Notes: a model not told the origin generated them from the sequence alone. Counted from the first letter of the stretch, positions 36,623-46,724 are shown. The stretch is DNA of 64,000 bases from Candidatus Poribacteria bacterium (GCA_002709695.1 PAQF01000026.1:213395-277394), one strand, 5' to 3'. Numbers and translations: made by a program.

Positions 36623-37371
36623 ATGAAGTGCGCAGTTTCATAATTTCGCAAGATCAAATTGATGGCAACAAAATTCGCTGTAGTACATCAGAGCAGAAAC
36701 ATATCACCACAGTCTTGCGAATGCAACATGGAGACCAAGTACGGTTTCTCGATGGAAATGGCAATTATTATACTGCTATACTTCAATGTATCGATGAAAA
36801 AAGTCTTTTTGCCCAGATTATCAATCAAGGGTTTAACCCTCAAAAGTTGCCAAGTATCACTCTCTTCCAAGGACTAACTAAATCTAGTAAAATGGATCTT
36901 GTTATGCAAAAAGCAACAGAAATTGGCGTTGACCAGATAGTTCCAATGGTTACAGATAGATCCATTATTAATTTGAAACCTTCAGCTCGCATACAGAAGC
37001 ATGCCCGTTGGAAACGAATCGCATATGAAGCTACCAAGCAGTGCAAAAGATTAAGACTTCCCGACATACTACAACCCAAAAGTTTTACAGATTGTTCACT
37101 ATTGTTCGGAGACTTTGATGAAACAATCATCCTCTACGAACATGAAAAAGTGCGGTCAATAAAATCTGTTCTACGCGACTTCAGCTCTCTGGATTCAGTC
37201 GCTGTCATAATCGGACCAGAAGGAGGATTTACCAATAAGGAAAACGAAATCGCACTAGCTAAAAACTGCATCCCAGCAACTTTAGGCACTAACATCCTCC
37301 GTGCGGAAACAGCAGCGGTTGTGGCAGTAGCCCTTGTTGTCTATGAACTCAGAGCGGGAGGAGGCAACTAA
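36619..37371 (+). CDS. rsmE: 16S rRNA (uracil-1498-N3)-methyltransferase RsmE
   Basis: A 250-residue SPOUT-class methyltransferase that methylates U1498 of 16S rRNA. It has an N-terminal PUA-like domain, and the knotted SAM site is marked by LTKSSKMDLVMQKATEIGV, IGPEGGFTNKE and LGTNILRAETAA. It overlaps rpe by 4 bases (ATGA) and ends at the A of the mtaB ATG, so translational coupling along the run is likely. Confidence 0.95.
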   Translation: MNEVRSFIISQDQIDGNKIRCSTSEQKHITTVLRMQHGDQVRFLDGNGNYYTAILQCIDEKSLFAQIINQGFNPQKLPSITLFQGLTKSSKMDLVMQKATEIGVDQIVPMVTDRSIINLKPSARIQKHARWKRIAYEATKQCKRLRLPDILQPKSFTDCSLLFGDFDETIILYEHEKVRSIKSVLRDFSSLDSVAVIIGPEGGFTNKENEIALAKNCIPATLGTNILRAETAAVVAVALVVYELRAGGGN

Positions 37372-38705
37372 TGCCAACAGCATCCATACTCACATTTGGT
37401 TGCAAAGTCAACCAATATGACTCGAATACAATTTATGATACGATGGTAAAAAGTGGATACGAAATTGTTAACCCAGAAAAGAATGCAGATATTTGCGTTG
37501 TAAACACCTGTACTGTAACAAATTCTGCTGATCAGAAAGCACGACAGGTAATCCGACGAATTATCCGAAAAAACCCAAGAGCAAAGATAATTGTTACTGG
37601 ATGTTACGCGGAGAGCGACCGCAAAGCTATAGAGGCAATTCCTGGTGTTTCATTAGTATTCGGGAACCGTGAAAAAACAGAATTTCAACATTATCTGGAC
37701 ATGATTAACAATAAAAAGTTGCTCCAAATTGAGCCAGTCACCCACGATGCAATAAGAGAACATGCCAACTTCAGTATGGGTATCAGTAGCCCCGGTGATC
37801 GAACACGCGCCATTGTAAAAGTTCAGGATGGTTGCAGTGCATTTTGCACGTATTGTATTATTCCGTTCGTTCGCGGCCGAATGACAAGTCGACCATTGGA
37901 AGATATTATGAAAGAAGTTAGGCGGATTGCTTCCACTGATTGCAAAGAAATTGTCATTACAGGCGTTCACTTAGCATCTTACGGAATTGACACTGGAAAG
38001 GAGAAAACACTCGCAGACGTCCTCGAACAGGTTCACTCAATCGACGGTATCGAACGAATACGTTTAAGCTCAATTGAACCAATGAACTTCCCGCATAATC
38101 TAGCTGCCTGCCTGGCGGAATTGCCAAAATGCCAACCACATTTCCACTTGCCTCTACAAGCAGGATCGGATCAAACCTTGAAGAGAATGCGTCGTCGATA
38201 CACAACTGAAGAATATACCAAGCTCGTTGAAAAACTAAGATCCCTGTTTCCAAACGTCGGAATTACTACGGACATCATGGTTGGGTTTCCCGGGGAGACA
38301 GATCAAGATTTTGAAGATTCCAAATCTTTTGTAGAAGAAATGAGGTTTAGCCAACTGCACGTATTTCGATACTCTCCACGCAGAAACACACCAGCTGCAG
38401 ACTACCTAAACCAAGTTACCCCTCAAATTTCAGCCGAACGCAGCAAGCGGATGATTGACCTTGGCAACAAACTCAGCACGACGTTTCGGGAACAAATGAT
38501 CGGCAAAACGGTGAATGTGCTATTTGAAAACTGCAGGAACGACGACGATGAACTGTTAACAGGATTCAGCGGGAATTACTTGAGAGTTGCGGTAAATGCA
38601 CCAGATACAGCAATAAATCAGATTCTTCCAATTACTCTGAAGTCAATTTCTGGCGAATCTCTCAAAGGAAATCTATTAAAAGTGAAAAAAAGCGAGGTCG
38701 TTTGA
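37371..38705 (+). CDS. mtaB: tRNA (N6-threonylcarbamoyladenosine(37)-C2)-methylthiotransferase MtaB
   Basis: A 444-residue radical SAM methylthiotransferase that turns t6A37 of tRNA into ms2t6A. The UPF0004 domain has its three cysteines in FGCKVNQYD, NTCTVTN and GCYAE. The radical SAM cluster motif is CSAFCTYC, and a TRAM-like C-terminal domain is present. The sequence type fits MtaB more than MiaB or RimO, judging by the DGCSAFCTYCIIPFVRG context. It closes the plus-strand housekeeping run; an AT-rich hairpin follows its stop. Confidence 0.92.
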   Translation: MPTASILTFGCKVNQYDSNTIYDTMVKSGYEIVNPEKNADICVVNTCTVTNSADQKARQVIRRIIRKNPRAKIIVTGCYAESDRKAIEAIPGVSLVFGNREKTEFQHYLDMINNKKLLQIEPVTHDAIREHANFSMGISSPGDRTRAIVKVQDGCSAFCTYCIIPFVRGRMTSRPLEDIMKEVRRIASTDCKEIVITGVHLASYGIDTGKEKTLADVLEQVHSIDGIERIRLSSIEPMNFPHNLAACLAELPKCQPHFHLPLQAGSDQTLKRMRRRYTTEEYTKLVEKLRSLFPNVGITTDIMVGFPGETDQDFEDSKSFVEEMRFSQLHVFRYSPRRNTPAADYLNQVTPQISAERSKRMIDLGNKLSTTFREQMIGKTVNVLFENCRNDDDELLTGFSGNYLRVAVNAPDTAINQILPITLKSISGESLKGNLLKVKKSEVV

Positions 38706-38719
38706 GGATAAATCAGTGG

Positions 38720-38750
38720 AACTCATTAAATTAATCAAAATTAATGAGTT
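38720..38750. terminator. AT-rich inverted repeat between convergent mtaB and rpsT
   Basis: A 10-base perfect inverted repeat, AACTCATTAA (38720-38729) and TTAATGAGTT (38741-38750), with an 11-base loop lies 15 bases past the mtaB stop and includes the rpsT stop codon. It may act as a bidirectional terminator, although the stem is AT-rich and no long U-run follows. Confidence 0.45.
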
Positions 38751-39010
38751 GATGCTAAATGAAGACTTTTTGCTAATCGCGATTTTCTCCTATTAGCAGT
38801 TCCTTTTTTAATCACACCTTTACTGACAGCTCTATCAAGCAAGCTAGTCGCGCGACGGAAAAGAGATTCTGCTTCTTCAACGTTTCCTGTTTCTATTGCC
38901 ACTTTGGTTTTCTTAACGATAGTTCTGACAGCGGATTTCCGCCTGAAACTTACATCTCTTTTTCGTTTGTCTGCACGAATGTGCTTAAAAGCTGAAGATC
39001 TATGTGCCAT
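38741..39010 (-). CDS. rpsT: 30S ribosomal protein S20
   Basis: An 89-residue basic protein matching S20: the N-terminal SSAFKHIRADKRKRD, the central helix with VRTIVKKTKVAIE and the C-terminal GVIKKGTANRRKSRLAKS are typical. It binds 16S rRNA in the 30S subunit. AGGAGAGG lies just upstream of the ATG at 39010. It stands alone on the minus strand, convergent with mtaB. Confidence 0.97.
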   Translation of the reverse strand: MAHRSSAFKHIRADKRKRDVSFRRKSAVRTIVKKTKVAIETGNVEEAESLFRRATSLLDRAVSKGVIKKGTANRRKSRLAKSLHLASTH

Positions 39011-39158
39011 CTTTGAGTAAACCTCTCCTTTTAACCATGTGTAAACATATACTAAGCTTAGTTACCTTGCGTTTCTCCGAAACTTCCCTCTAGAATTACT
39101 TTTGCTAGTCCTTCCTCGCCTAACTCTCTCGTTGAGTTTAAAGATGATTTAGTCTTCT

Positions 39159-40079
39159 CTATTCTGACTCCAAATCATCCTTCTGCTGCACTGGAATAAT
39201 AGCTTCACGAAGTCTTATTTCTTCACTAGAAAGGACACGCTTGGATTTTCCCTGCCCTCCCTGAAAGGATGAAGCAGAATCATCCTCACTCATTAGGTCA
39301 ATAAAGCTTTCCTTCTCTTTATCATCCACAAAATCGTATCCATCATCATCAAATAATAAGTCTTCAGTTTCACTTTCAGCTAATTCCGCCTCAAATTCAT
39401 CAAATTCCGGATCATCTCCCGAATCCCCATCATCTTCCAAAATACTGTCTCCAAAACTGCGAATACTTGTACTACTTTTAAGGATTGTCTCATCATCGCT
39501 GATCACGTCCTCTTCATATACATCTAATGCTTCATCAAAATCCAGATCCGCGATACCAAGCGACTCAACACTATCCAACATTGGTTTCCTAGAGCTCTGA
39601 CGCTGCAGCAAAGCGGTTTCTACTTCCTCCGTATCGCCCGTTGCATCTTCTAATCCTGCTAACACAGCATCGGGAAGTTTCCCCTTAATATCCCCAAACC
39701 TTTCAACAATCTTGGACAACGCACGGTATTTTTCAACCTTGCTTTTATTAGCCTGACTATGATCTGCTTCAGCCCGCTTTGCTTCGGCTTGTAAACGCTG
39801 CAAACTAGAGGATACCTTATCAATTCGAATAGACAGATCAGCCTTTCTTTCTTCCTCTTGTTCGCAGATTACCTCAGCTTCAATGATAGCTTGAGTGAGG
39901 TTTTCAACTATGCTTCGAAGCTGATGAACATGATCACGCCTTTTTCCAAGAATATTACGTTTTTTTTCAAGACGATTGATTTGCTCTCTGAGATCAGTTT
40001 CCTCACGCTCTATTTCAGAAAGCGTTTTCTCATATATAACTTCAACTTGACTGGTAATACTCTGCACCGGGTCATTCAT
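39159..40079 (-). CDS. Acidic coiled-coil protein of unknown function
   Basis: A 306-residue protein in two parts. Residues about 10-125 form a strong coiled coil (EREETDLREQINRLEKKRN and later heptads). Residues about 150-280 are very acidic and low in complexity, rich in Asp, Glu and Ser (for example EDDGDSGDDPEFDEFEAEL), and likely disordered. No signal peptide or membrane segment is seen. I do not recognise a family. The DNA shows normal codon use and a single uninterrupted frame, so it is real. The acidic tail could be a docking or nucleic-acid-mimic region. Confidence 0.75.
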   Translation of the reverse strand: MNDPVQSITSQVEVIYEKTLSEIEREETDLREQINRLEKKRNILGKRRDHVHQLRSIVENLTQAIIEAEVICEQEEERKADLSIRIDKVSSSLQRLQAEAKRAEADHSQANKSKVEKYRALSKIVERFGDIKGKLPDAVLAGLEDATGDTEEVETALLQRQSSRKPMLDSVESLGIADLDFDEALDVYEEDVISDDETILKSSTSIRSFGDSILEDDGDSGDDPEFDEFEAELAESETEDLLFDDDGYDFVDDKEKESFIDLMSEDDSASSFQGGQGKSKRVLSSEEIRLREAIIPVQQKDDLESE

Positions 40080-40232
40080 TGGGGCCCCCTATGATCTAGC
40101 CAACAAAAAATCCCTTGCCATCAGCAAACTGGCTAAAATAATAGCATAGCAACGCTGTTTTGTCCATAAAATGATTTCAAGATATTAGTCCTAAGAATAC
40201 ACCAAATCACCTGAGATATCCCTAGCCAGCTT

Positions 40233-41247
40233 TCACTCCCTAGGATTCAAACCAACCCGAATTTGGTTACCTTGCATAGCTTCTTGGAAAGCTAGATCTA
40301 TTTCAGTCAGAGAATAGGTACTACCAACTAGGAGATCGAAAGAATACTGGTGCTTAGTTTCCCGGACAAACTCGATGGAATTTCCCAGAAATGCGCGGAT
40401 GGTAATTGTGAGAGCGATAAACTGTCAAACATTTACGTACAATTTTGTCCATTAGCACTATAGTTTTTACTTGAGGGTAAACGTATCCAAGGGCCAAATA
40501 ATGGCCGCCAGCCCGTAACCAATCAAGGCTGTCTGTAAACGCTGCAGCAGCGCCACTTACCTCAACAACCAAATCAACAGCATGCTGATCAGTTAAAGCA
40601 AGTAGTTCATCGGTAATTTGGTTAGTTGATACTTCCGTGAGGTTGAAAGTGTGCGTCGCCCTAATTTTTTTGACCATCTCCAAGCGATCCGATCTAACAT
40701 CCACAACTGCAACAACCTCACCTCCACAATCTCGTAGAAAACTAGCTGCATAAATTCCTAACATCCCACATACTTGAATTAAAATATCCTTATCAATATC
40801 AACGACATCCAATCCAGCTATAACAGTTGAAAACGCACAATTGAACGAAAGCAACATTTAGATCACGGGGAATAGCCCTTTGAGTATGACCATATTTTAA
40901 GAGAACTTCACATTTTTGTGGCAACTGATAGCATGCGCAATTCAGAAAAGTTCCACAAGAAGATATGATACTCCATGTTATCCGATCTCCTTCCTTTAAA
41001 GGATAACCATTACAATCCGAGATTTCAGTTGAGTCAGCTACTTGACCACAACAGCTTCATGACCAAGGATGCAAGGAATAGGGCATGCGCGCCGCCCAAC
41101 AAAGGTATGCAAATCAGACCCACAGATAGTAGCAAGGTTGCCCTTAACAAGAAGCTCACCTACATCGGGTGGTGGGCACAGCCCATCCTCACAGTTTTCA
41201 AATGGCTGATTTGATCCGTGAAACAGGCTGATTCGGACGGATCTCAT
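40233..41247 (-). pseudogene. Zinc-dependent alcohol dehydrogenase (MDR family), decayed
   Basis: Four pieces in shifting frames rebuild a medium-chain zinc dehydrogenase. The first (ATG at 41247) has GELLVKGNLATICGSDLHTF and CILGHEAV, the catalytic zinc motifs. After a shift near 41037 come KEGDRITWS and LPQKCEVLLKYGH. A gap then removes about 40 codons, and the frame from 40857 carries the Rossmann part (ILIQVCGMLGIYAASFL, with Cys where Gly is usual, and VVAVVDVRSDRLE). A last shift near 40380 leads to EFVRETKHQYSFDLLVGSTYSLTEIDLAF and a stop at 40233. The ATG overlaps the stop of the old-yellow-enzyme gene, so it was once coupled to it. The motif set resembles dehydrogenases called phosphonate-catabolism-associated, a tentative match. 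Confidence 0.87.
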
Positions 41248-42683
41248 TTGCTAGCGAGTGCTTTTTCCGCTTCTTTATAGATTGGGGCATAAATCTTATC
41301 ACGAGGCACACAACCAGAAGGGTACTGGCCAAGCGGAGTTGCTTTCGCTCTCATCAGGGCGGTACAATAGCTCACTGCAACGCAAGATTTTTTCTTCAAC
41401 ATACCACCGTTTTCAGTCGTGTCTTTAGCAAAATCTGGGTAGGCTAAAGCGCCTCGTCCAACAGCGACAAAACTAACATGCCCATCTCGAGCATTAGCTT
41501 CTCCAGCATTGACCACATAATTTTGTAGCCAGCTATAGCCAGTACCAACAATCGGTAGATCTGGATTATCTTCCTGAACTTGCTTTGTCAGCCGAAAATG
41601 ACGATCTACTCCAATCAACGGATGCTCAGGGGTTTCATAACCATCAATCGGAGGTCTTTCAAACGGACGACCAATATGGGGATTGTAGTAAGGACTACCC
41701 ATTGATACATTGATTAGCTTAACCCCAAGTTCCTTAAGTAGCCTGATCAATTTCTTCGGCTCTGCCATGTCTGAATTGGGGGGGGTATCTTCATCAACAC
41801 CAAAGCCATAAGGATACATGTCAAGCATTTCACTTGGAACACCAATTCCCGTATCGACATCCTGCGTGTAGGCAATCCCATCATAGACATTCAATCGACT
41901 TCCGAGGATCAAATCATTCCCAATTTCAGCCTGAATTTTGCCAATCACATTACGGATAAAGCGAGTTCGATTTTCAAAACTACCTCCATACTTGCCTTTA
42001 CGTGTTTTTGCAGCAAGTAACTCATTTAATAGGTAAGAATGACACTGTTTTAGATCCACAAAATCAAACCCGATATGCCAAGCCAGTTTAGCAGCTTCGA
42101 CATAAACATCCTCAAGTCTCTCTAAGTAATCATCACTAACAACTGGATAATCGTCCGGAATAGGAACCCCTCTTTTTTTATCGAGCAAGGTAATCCGATC
42201 AACCACTGGATGCCGAAATGCAATCATCGGCTTTTGATAGCAATACCGTCCTGAGTGTGTCAACTGCATCCCAACGAGAACTTCTTCATTTGGCCCAAAT
42301 GTATTCCGATGTGAGGTTCTAGTAATCTCGAGCATTGAGGCAATTGAGCCTACAGTATCCTTGCTGATCAACAATTGTCGGCTATTTGCTTTAGCTTCAT
42401 CAAGTACCGCTGTTGCTTCACCCCAGATTAACTTCGAGCCACCAGTTCCAAACCGTTCCCAACGCCTTACAGTTAACTCACCTGGCTTACCGTCTGACGT
42501 GCAATCGCAACCTTCCATCGGGTGAATTCCTAAAGCATTACCAACCGTTTTGTGACCAACCCTGACGGGTTCAAGCAATTTGTCTATTCGATTCTCTAAA
42601 CGGATAGATAAACCAAGCTTCTCAATCTCAGCCCGCAACTCATCAATATCACGATAACGAAAATGTTTCCGTTTAATTGCCAT
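41244..42683 (-). CDS. Old yellow enzyme family NADH:flavin oxidoreductase
   Basis: A 479-residue FMN-dependent TIM-barrel oxidoreductase. Motifs of the family are seen: GNALGIHPMEG (FMN-loop region), VGMQLTHSGRYC with the His/Gln active site type, FDFVDLKQCHSYLLNELL, GGSFENRTRFIRNVI (the 'YGGS.ENR.RF' signature) and FVAVGRGALAYPDF. It is longer than simple OYEs and lacks the Fe-S and NAD-binding extension of the 2,4-dienoyl-CoA reductase type. A Cys-containing C-terminal stretch (KKKSCVAVSYC) is present. The electron acceptor is unknown. Its stop overlaps the decayed zinc dehydrogenase, its former operon partner. Confidence 0.88.
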   Translation of the reverse strand: MAIKRKHFRYRDIDELRAEIEKLGLSIRLENRIDKLLEPVRVGHKTVGNALGIHPMEGCDCTSDGKPGELTVRRWERFGTGGSKLIWGEATAVLDEAKANSRQLLISKDTVGSIASMLEITRTSHRNTFGPNEEVLVGMQLTHSGRYCYQKPMIAFRHPVVDRITLLDKKRGVPIPDDYPVVSDDYLERLEDVYVEAAKLAWHIGFDFVDLKQCHSYLLNELLAAKTRKGKYGGSFENRTRFIRNVIGKIQAEIGNDLILGSRLNVYDGIAYTQDVDTGIGVPSEMLDMYPYGFGVDEDTPPNSDMAEPKKLIRLLKELGVKLINVSMGSPYYNPHIGRPFERPPIDGYETPEHPLIGVDRHFRLTKQVQEDNPDLPIVGTGYSWLQNYVVNAGEANARDGHVSFVAVGRGALAYPDFAKDTTENGGMLKKKSCVAVSYCTALMRAKATPLGQYPSGCVPRDKIYAPIYKEAEKALASK

Positions 42684-42709
42684 TTATCATTGTCTTGTAT
42701 AATTATAGA

Positions 42710-43765
42710 CTACTCAATAATTTCAGTTGGGGAAAGCAATTTATTATATACATCTTGAGCATCAACCGCGCAACGAAAGCCAATACCAGGATCCCGTGTA
42801 TCCTTAGAGGCATGAAGCCTTCGTGAACAACGAACATCTAATTCCTTTAATTTCCAGCTATTCCATTTCCCTCCACGATGCACCCGGTGCTCAGATCCAG
42901 CAGTGTCCTCAACGCCCTGAGCGTCAAATCTCGTGGCATTTTCCTCATTTGCTTTGAGAGTTGCTGTTACACCACTTTGAGACTGGTAGATTTCTTTATT
43001 ATAAATATCCTGTACCCATTCAGAAACATTACCCGCCATATCTTGTACACCATATCTACTTTCACCCAGTGGAAACTGACCAACTTTGGTAGGACCATCA
43101 CGGTTTGCATTATAATTCAAACGATCATCAGAAAACGTGTTTCCCCACGGATAAACTCTCGCGTATCCTGAATCTAAACGCCCTTTGCCCTCACCTGCCC
43201 ATGAAGCAGCTTTTTCCCATTCAGCCTCAGACAACAAACGTTTACCATAAGCTTGGGCGTAATCAAAAGCTTCCTGCCAAGTGACTCCAACAACAGGTTG
43301 CCTGGGATGGCTAAACTTAGGATGTTTCCAAAACTTCGGCTCTCGCACAGGCCCTGAACTAGGATCTTTTACATACAAACTATATGAAGCATTTGTAACT
43401 TCATGCTTATCAATATAAAACGGCTTCAGATTAACAACATGCTGTGGCAGTTCATCCCAAAAAGTCATCGAATATGCTGAAGCAATTTGTTCGGACATAA
43501 AATCAGAATTCCCCATAAAAAATTTCCCACTGGGAATTAGAATCATATCTGCATCTCTCTTACTCGATCGTGAATACTTCCCAGACTTAATATCAAATTT
43601 AACATACAGTGGTAGTTGGAGCATATTGATCGTTTCTGCTCCCTGGTTAGTCACATCTTGACTTGTTTCAGTGGATCCACCGCCACAACCTACTGTCTGT
43701 AGAATCACCCAAAGAACCATCTGAATCTGAAAAAAAACGAGCTTTCGAAACAGCATATTAGTCAT
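42710..43765 (-). CDS. Formylglycine-generating-enzyme-like (SUMF1 fold) lipoprotein
   Basis: A 351-residue exported protein with a signal peptide ending in TVGCGGG, so a lipid-anchored N-terminus on Cys27 is likely. The rest is an FGE-sulfatase (C-type-lectin-like) domain: MILIPSGKFFMGN, LPQHVVNLKPFYIDKHEVTN, PVVGVTWQEAFDYAQAYGKR, LLSEAEWEKAA, GNVSEWVQD and HRGGKWNS. The paired catalytic cysteines of true FGE are not both present (the region reads KELDVRCSRR), so it is unlikely to make formylglycine. It may bind sugars or proteins at the cell surface. Confidence 0.85.
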   Translation of the reverse strand: MTNMLFRKLVFFQIQMVLWVILQTVGCGGGSTETSQDVTNQGAETINMLQLPLYVKFDIKSGKYSRSSKRDADMILIPSGKFFMGNSDFMSEQIASAYSMTFWDELPQHVVNLKPFYIDKHEVTNASYSLYVKDPSSGPVREPKFWKHPKFSHPRQPVVGVTWQEAFDYAQAYGKRLLSEAEWEKAASWAGEGKGRLDSGYARVYPWGNTFSDDRLNYNANRDGPTKVGQFPLGESRYGVQDMAGNVSEWVQDIYNKEIYQSQSGVTATLKANEENATRFDAQGVEDTAGSEHRVHRGGKWNSWKLKELDVRCSRRLHASKDTRDPGIGFRCAVDAQDVYNKLLSPTEIIE

Positions 43766-43933
43766 CTTTGAAAAAACCCCTACTTTTACACTAAATACAA
43801 CTGCGTCGCTTTAAGAATTATATCAAACTACACTAAACTTGTCACTACGAAAGTCAGCTTGAAACAAACACAGTTACACAGAAAAGAAGGACGGAACGAA
43901 CCATCCCCAATTGCTTTTGCAATTACATTTTTT

Positions 43934-46654
43934 TTAACCTTCTATTACAGCTTGTGCTGCGGCCAAGCGCGCAATCGGAACTCTGAATGGTGAGCAAGAA
44001 ACATAATCCATACCAAGATTGTGACAATAAATAACAGAATCGAGATCCCCACCATGTTCACCACAGATACCAACTTTCAGATCAGACCTAGTCGAACGAC
44101 CTCGCTCAATACCCATCTCAATCAGTTGACCAACCCCTTGCTGATCAATTGTTTGGAACGGATCATTTTCCAGAACACTTTGTGCAATATAGTCCGGCAG
44201 GAACCCACCAACATCATCACGGCTGAACCCAAAACTCATTTGTGTTAGATCATTAGTACCAAACGAGAAGAATTCTGCTATTTCAGCTACTTGATCAGCA
44301 GTAAGTGCAGCCCGAGGAATCTCAATCATAGTACCCACCATATGAGTGATATTACTAACACCATATTTGTCAAGTACTTCCTGATAAACTCGATCAATGA
44401 TCTCTCGCTGGTTCTTTAGCTCATTGACATGCCCAAGCACAGGGACCATGATCTCCGGATGGACTTCTCTTCCCTCTAGTGTCAGTTCAATTGCAGCTTC
44501 CAGAATAGCACGCACCTGTGTCTCAACAATCTCTGGATAACTAATACCCAATCGGACCCCGCGATGCCCCATCATGGGATTTGTTTCGTGCAAACCATCA
44601 GCTCGACGATTAAATTCATTTAGGTCAACTCCAAGCTCACCCGCTAATTTCTCACGGGTAACGTTATCATGCGGTACAAATTCGTGAAGTGGAGGATCTA
44701 ATAAACGTATAGTAACTGGATAACCCGACATAACATCCAAAGTCGCTTTGATATCTGTTTTCATGTGTGGGTATAAAGCATCAAGTGCTATACGACGTTC
44801 ATCTTCAGAAGAAGACATGATCATCTTTCGCAATATAAATAACGGTTCATCAGAATTTTCCCCGTAGAACATATGTTCAATACGAAATAGGCCAATCCCT
44901 TCAGCACCAAAATCGAGAGCACGTTTCGCATCAGTTGGCGTATCAGCATTGGTTCTCACCTTTAATGTTCTATACTCATCAGTGTAACTCATCAACGTGG
45001 TAAAGTAGTCATTATGTTCCAAATCTGGATCAATCAGATCTAGTTGTCCCACATAGATATTACCCGTAGTACCATTTAGAGTGATCCAATCTTCCTCTTT
45101 TAGCGTTTTGCCATTAACAACCATTTGTTTATTATCAAAATCGATTCTTAACTCCCCACAACCGACAACACAACATTTCCCCCAAGCACGAGCGACAAGT
45201 GCAGCATGACTTGTCATCCCTCCTTTGGCTGTTAGAATTGCCTCAGCAGCATTCATACCATGGACATCCTCTGGACTAGTTTCGTCACGCACCAGAATCA
45301 CTTTTTCTCCCAATTCATTACGACGCACAGCTTCATCTGCCGTAAAAACGATTGTACCATTAGCGCCTCCCGGCCCCGCAGGCAACCCTTTAGTTAACAA
45401 AACCGCATTAGTTTCAGCCTCAGGGTCCACCATTGGCAGCAAAACTTGCACTAGTGAGTCAGCTGTTAAGCGGCTCAAGGCCTCCTCTTTGTCAATCAAA
45501 CCCTCGTTACACATGTCAACGGCCATCCTGACAGCAGCCGCACCATTACGTTTTCCAGTTCGACATTGCAGCATCCAGAGACGCCCATCTTCTACAGTAA
45601 ATTCAACATCTTGCATGTCACGATAGTGCTGTTCAAGCTTATGCTGAATTTCAATTAGTTCACCATAACATTGTGAGTGACGAACCTCAAGAGACTCAAC
45701 ATCTGAATTGCTCTCGCCTTTCATCAATTCACTGACAGGAAATGGGGTTCGGATCCCTGCGACAACATCTTCGCCTTGCGCATTCGGCAACCACTCACCG
45801 TAGAAAACGTTATCGCCAGTTGACGGATTTCTTGTAAAAGCAACACCTGTAGCAGAATTGTCTCCCATGTTTCCGAAAACCATAGCTTGTACATTAACCG
45901 CTGTACCCCACTCATCTGGTATATTCTCAATCCGGCGATAAGCGATCGCCCGTTTGCCATTCCAAGAGGTAAAAACAGCGCCAATAGCACCCCAAAGTTG
46001 CTCGCTAGCATTATCCGGAAATGGTGCACCAAGAACCGCTTCAACTTTCGCCTTGTATTTCGCAACCAACTCTTCCAAATCTTCAGCTGATAAGTCTGTA
46101 TCATTTTCAACACCACGAGTTTCTTTAGTCGTCTCCAGAAGAGACTCAAGTTGCTGACGGATACCCTGTCCTTCTTCAGGCTCAAAACCACCTGCTTTTT
46201 CCATAACTACGTCAGAATACATGGTAATTAAACGCCGATAGGCATCGTAGACGAAACGTGCATTTTTAGTTCGTTTAATCAGCCCTGCAATGGTCTCAGT
46301 TGTCAATCCAACATTAAGAATAGTTTCCATCATACCAGGCATCGATTGGCGCGCACCTGACCTGACCGACAACAGAAGGGGATTGTCTGGATCGCCAAAC
46401 GCACCACCACGAATTTCACCCATTTTGGAAATTGCATCGTCAACCTGCTCTTCAAGCCCGTCAGGATAACTACCACCTAGTTCATAGTAAGTTGTACAGA
46501 TATCAGTTGGTATAGTGAAACCAGGTGGTACAGGTAAACCAATGTTCGCCATTTCCGCTAAGTTTGCTCCTTTCCCACCAAGTAGATTTTTCATGGTGGC
46601 ATCACCATCGGCTTTCTCACCACCAAAAAAGTAAACATACTGTATTTCAGACAT
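43934..46654 (-). CDS. ppdK: Pyruvate, phosphate dikinase
   Basis: A 906-residue PPDK that interconverts pyruvate, ATP and phosphate with PEP, AMP and pyrophosphate. Domains in order: an ATP-grasp nucleotide domain (LLGGKGANLAEM, RSGARQSMPGMMET), the phosphohistidine swivel domain (GGMTSHAALVARAWGKCCV, catalytic His) and the PEP/pyruvate barrel (GTMIEIPRA, FSFGTNDLTQMSFGFSRDD, CGEHGGD). The ATG at 46654 sits behind AGGAGG; the TTG at 46669 overlaps that site. It lies 70 bases after pafA, on the same strand, and might be transcribed with the proteasome operon, although no functional tie is known. Confidence 0.97.
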   Translation of the reverse strand: MSEIQYVYFFGGEKADGDATMKNLLGGKGANLAEMANIGLPVPPGFTIPTDICTTYYELGGSYPDGLEEQVDDAISKMGEIRGGAFGDPDNPLLLSVRSGARQSMPGMMETILNVGLTTETIAGLIKRTKNARFVYDAYRRLITMYSDVVMEKAGGFEPEEGQGIRQQLESLLETTKETRGVENDTDLSAEDLEELVAKYKAKVEAVLGAPFPDNASEQLWGAIGAVFTSWNGKRAIAYRRIENIPDEWGTAVNVQAMVFGNMGDNSATGVAFTRNPSTGDNVFYGEWLPNAQGEDVVAGIRTPFPVSELMKGESNSDVESLEVRHSQCYGELIEIQHKLEQHYRDMQDVEFTVEDGRLWMLQCRTGKRNGAAAVRMAVDMCNEGLIDKEEALSRLTADSLVQVLLPMVDPEAETNAVLLTKGLPAGPGGANGTIVFTADEAVRRNELGEKVILVRDETSPEDVHGMNAAEAILTAKGGMTSHAALVARAWGKCCVVGCGELRIDFDNKQMVVNGKTLKEEDWITLNGTTGNIYVGQLDLIDPDLEHNDYFTTLMSYTDEYRTLKVRTNADTPTDAKRALDFGAEGIGLFRIEHMFYGENSDEPLFILRKMIMSSSEDERRIALDALYPHMKTDIKATLDVMSGYPVTIRLLDPPLHEFVPHDNVTREKLAGELGVDLNEFNRRADGLHETNPMMGHRGVRLGISYPEIVETQVRAILEAAIELTLEGREVHPEIMVPVLGHVNELKNQREIIDRVYQEVLDKYGVSNITHMVGTMIEIPRAALTADQVAEIAEFFSFGTNDLTQMSFGFSRDDVGGFLPDYIAQSVLENDPFQTIDQQGVGQLIEMGIERGRSTRSDLKVGICGEHGGDLDSVIYCHNLGMDYVSCSPFRVPIARLAAAQAVIEG

Positions 46655-46724
46655 TAACAACCTCCTCAAAACTAAAATTGTGGATAATCAATCCGGAATT
46701 CCTCTAGCGCAGCAATAAATCTGG

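Noticed and set aside
42710..43765. SUMF1-fold protein as activator of the sulfatase at 56.9 kb
   Set aside because: The paired catalytic cysteines of FGE are not present and the sulfatase-like protein has Thr at the target position. The genes are also 13 kb apart.
45225..45626. 133-codon plus-strand open frame inside ppdK
   Set aside because: It is antisense to conserved PPDK sequence, composition is typical of a shadow frame and no ribosome binding site is present.
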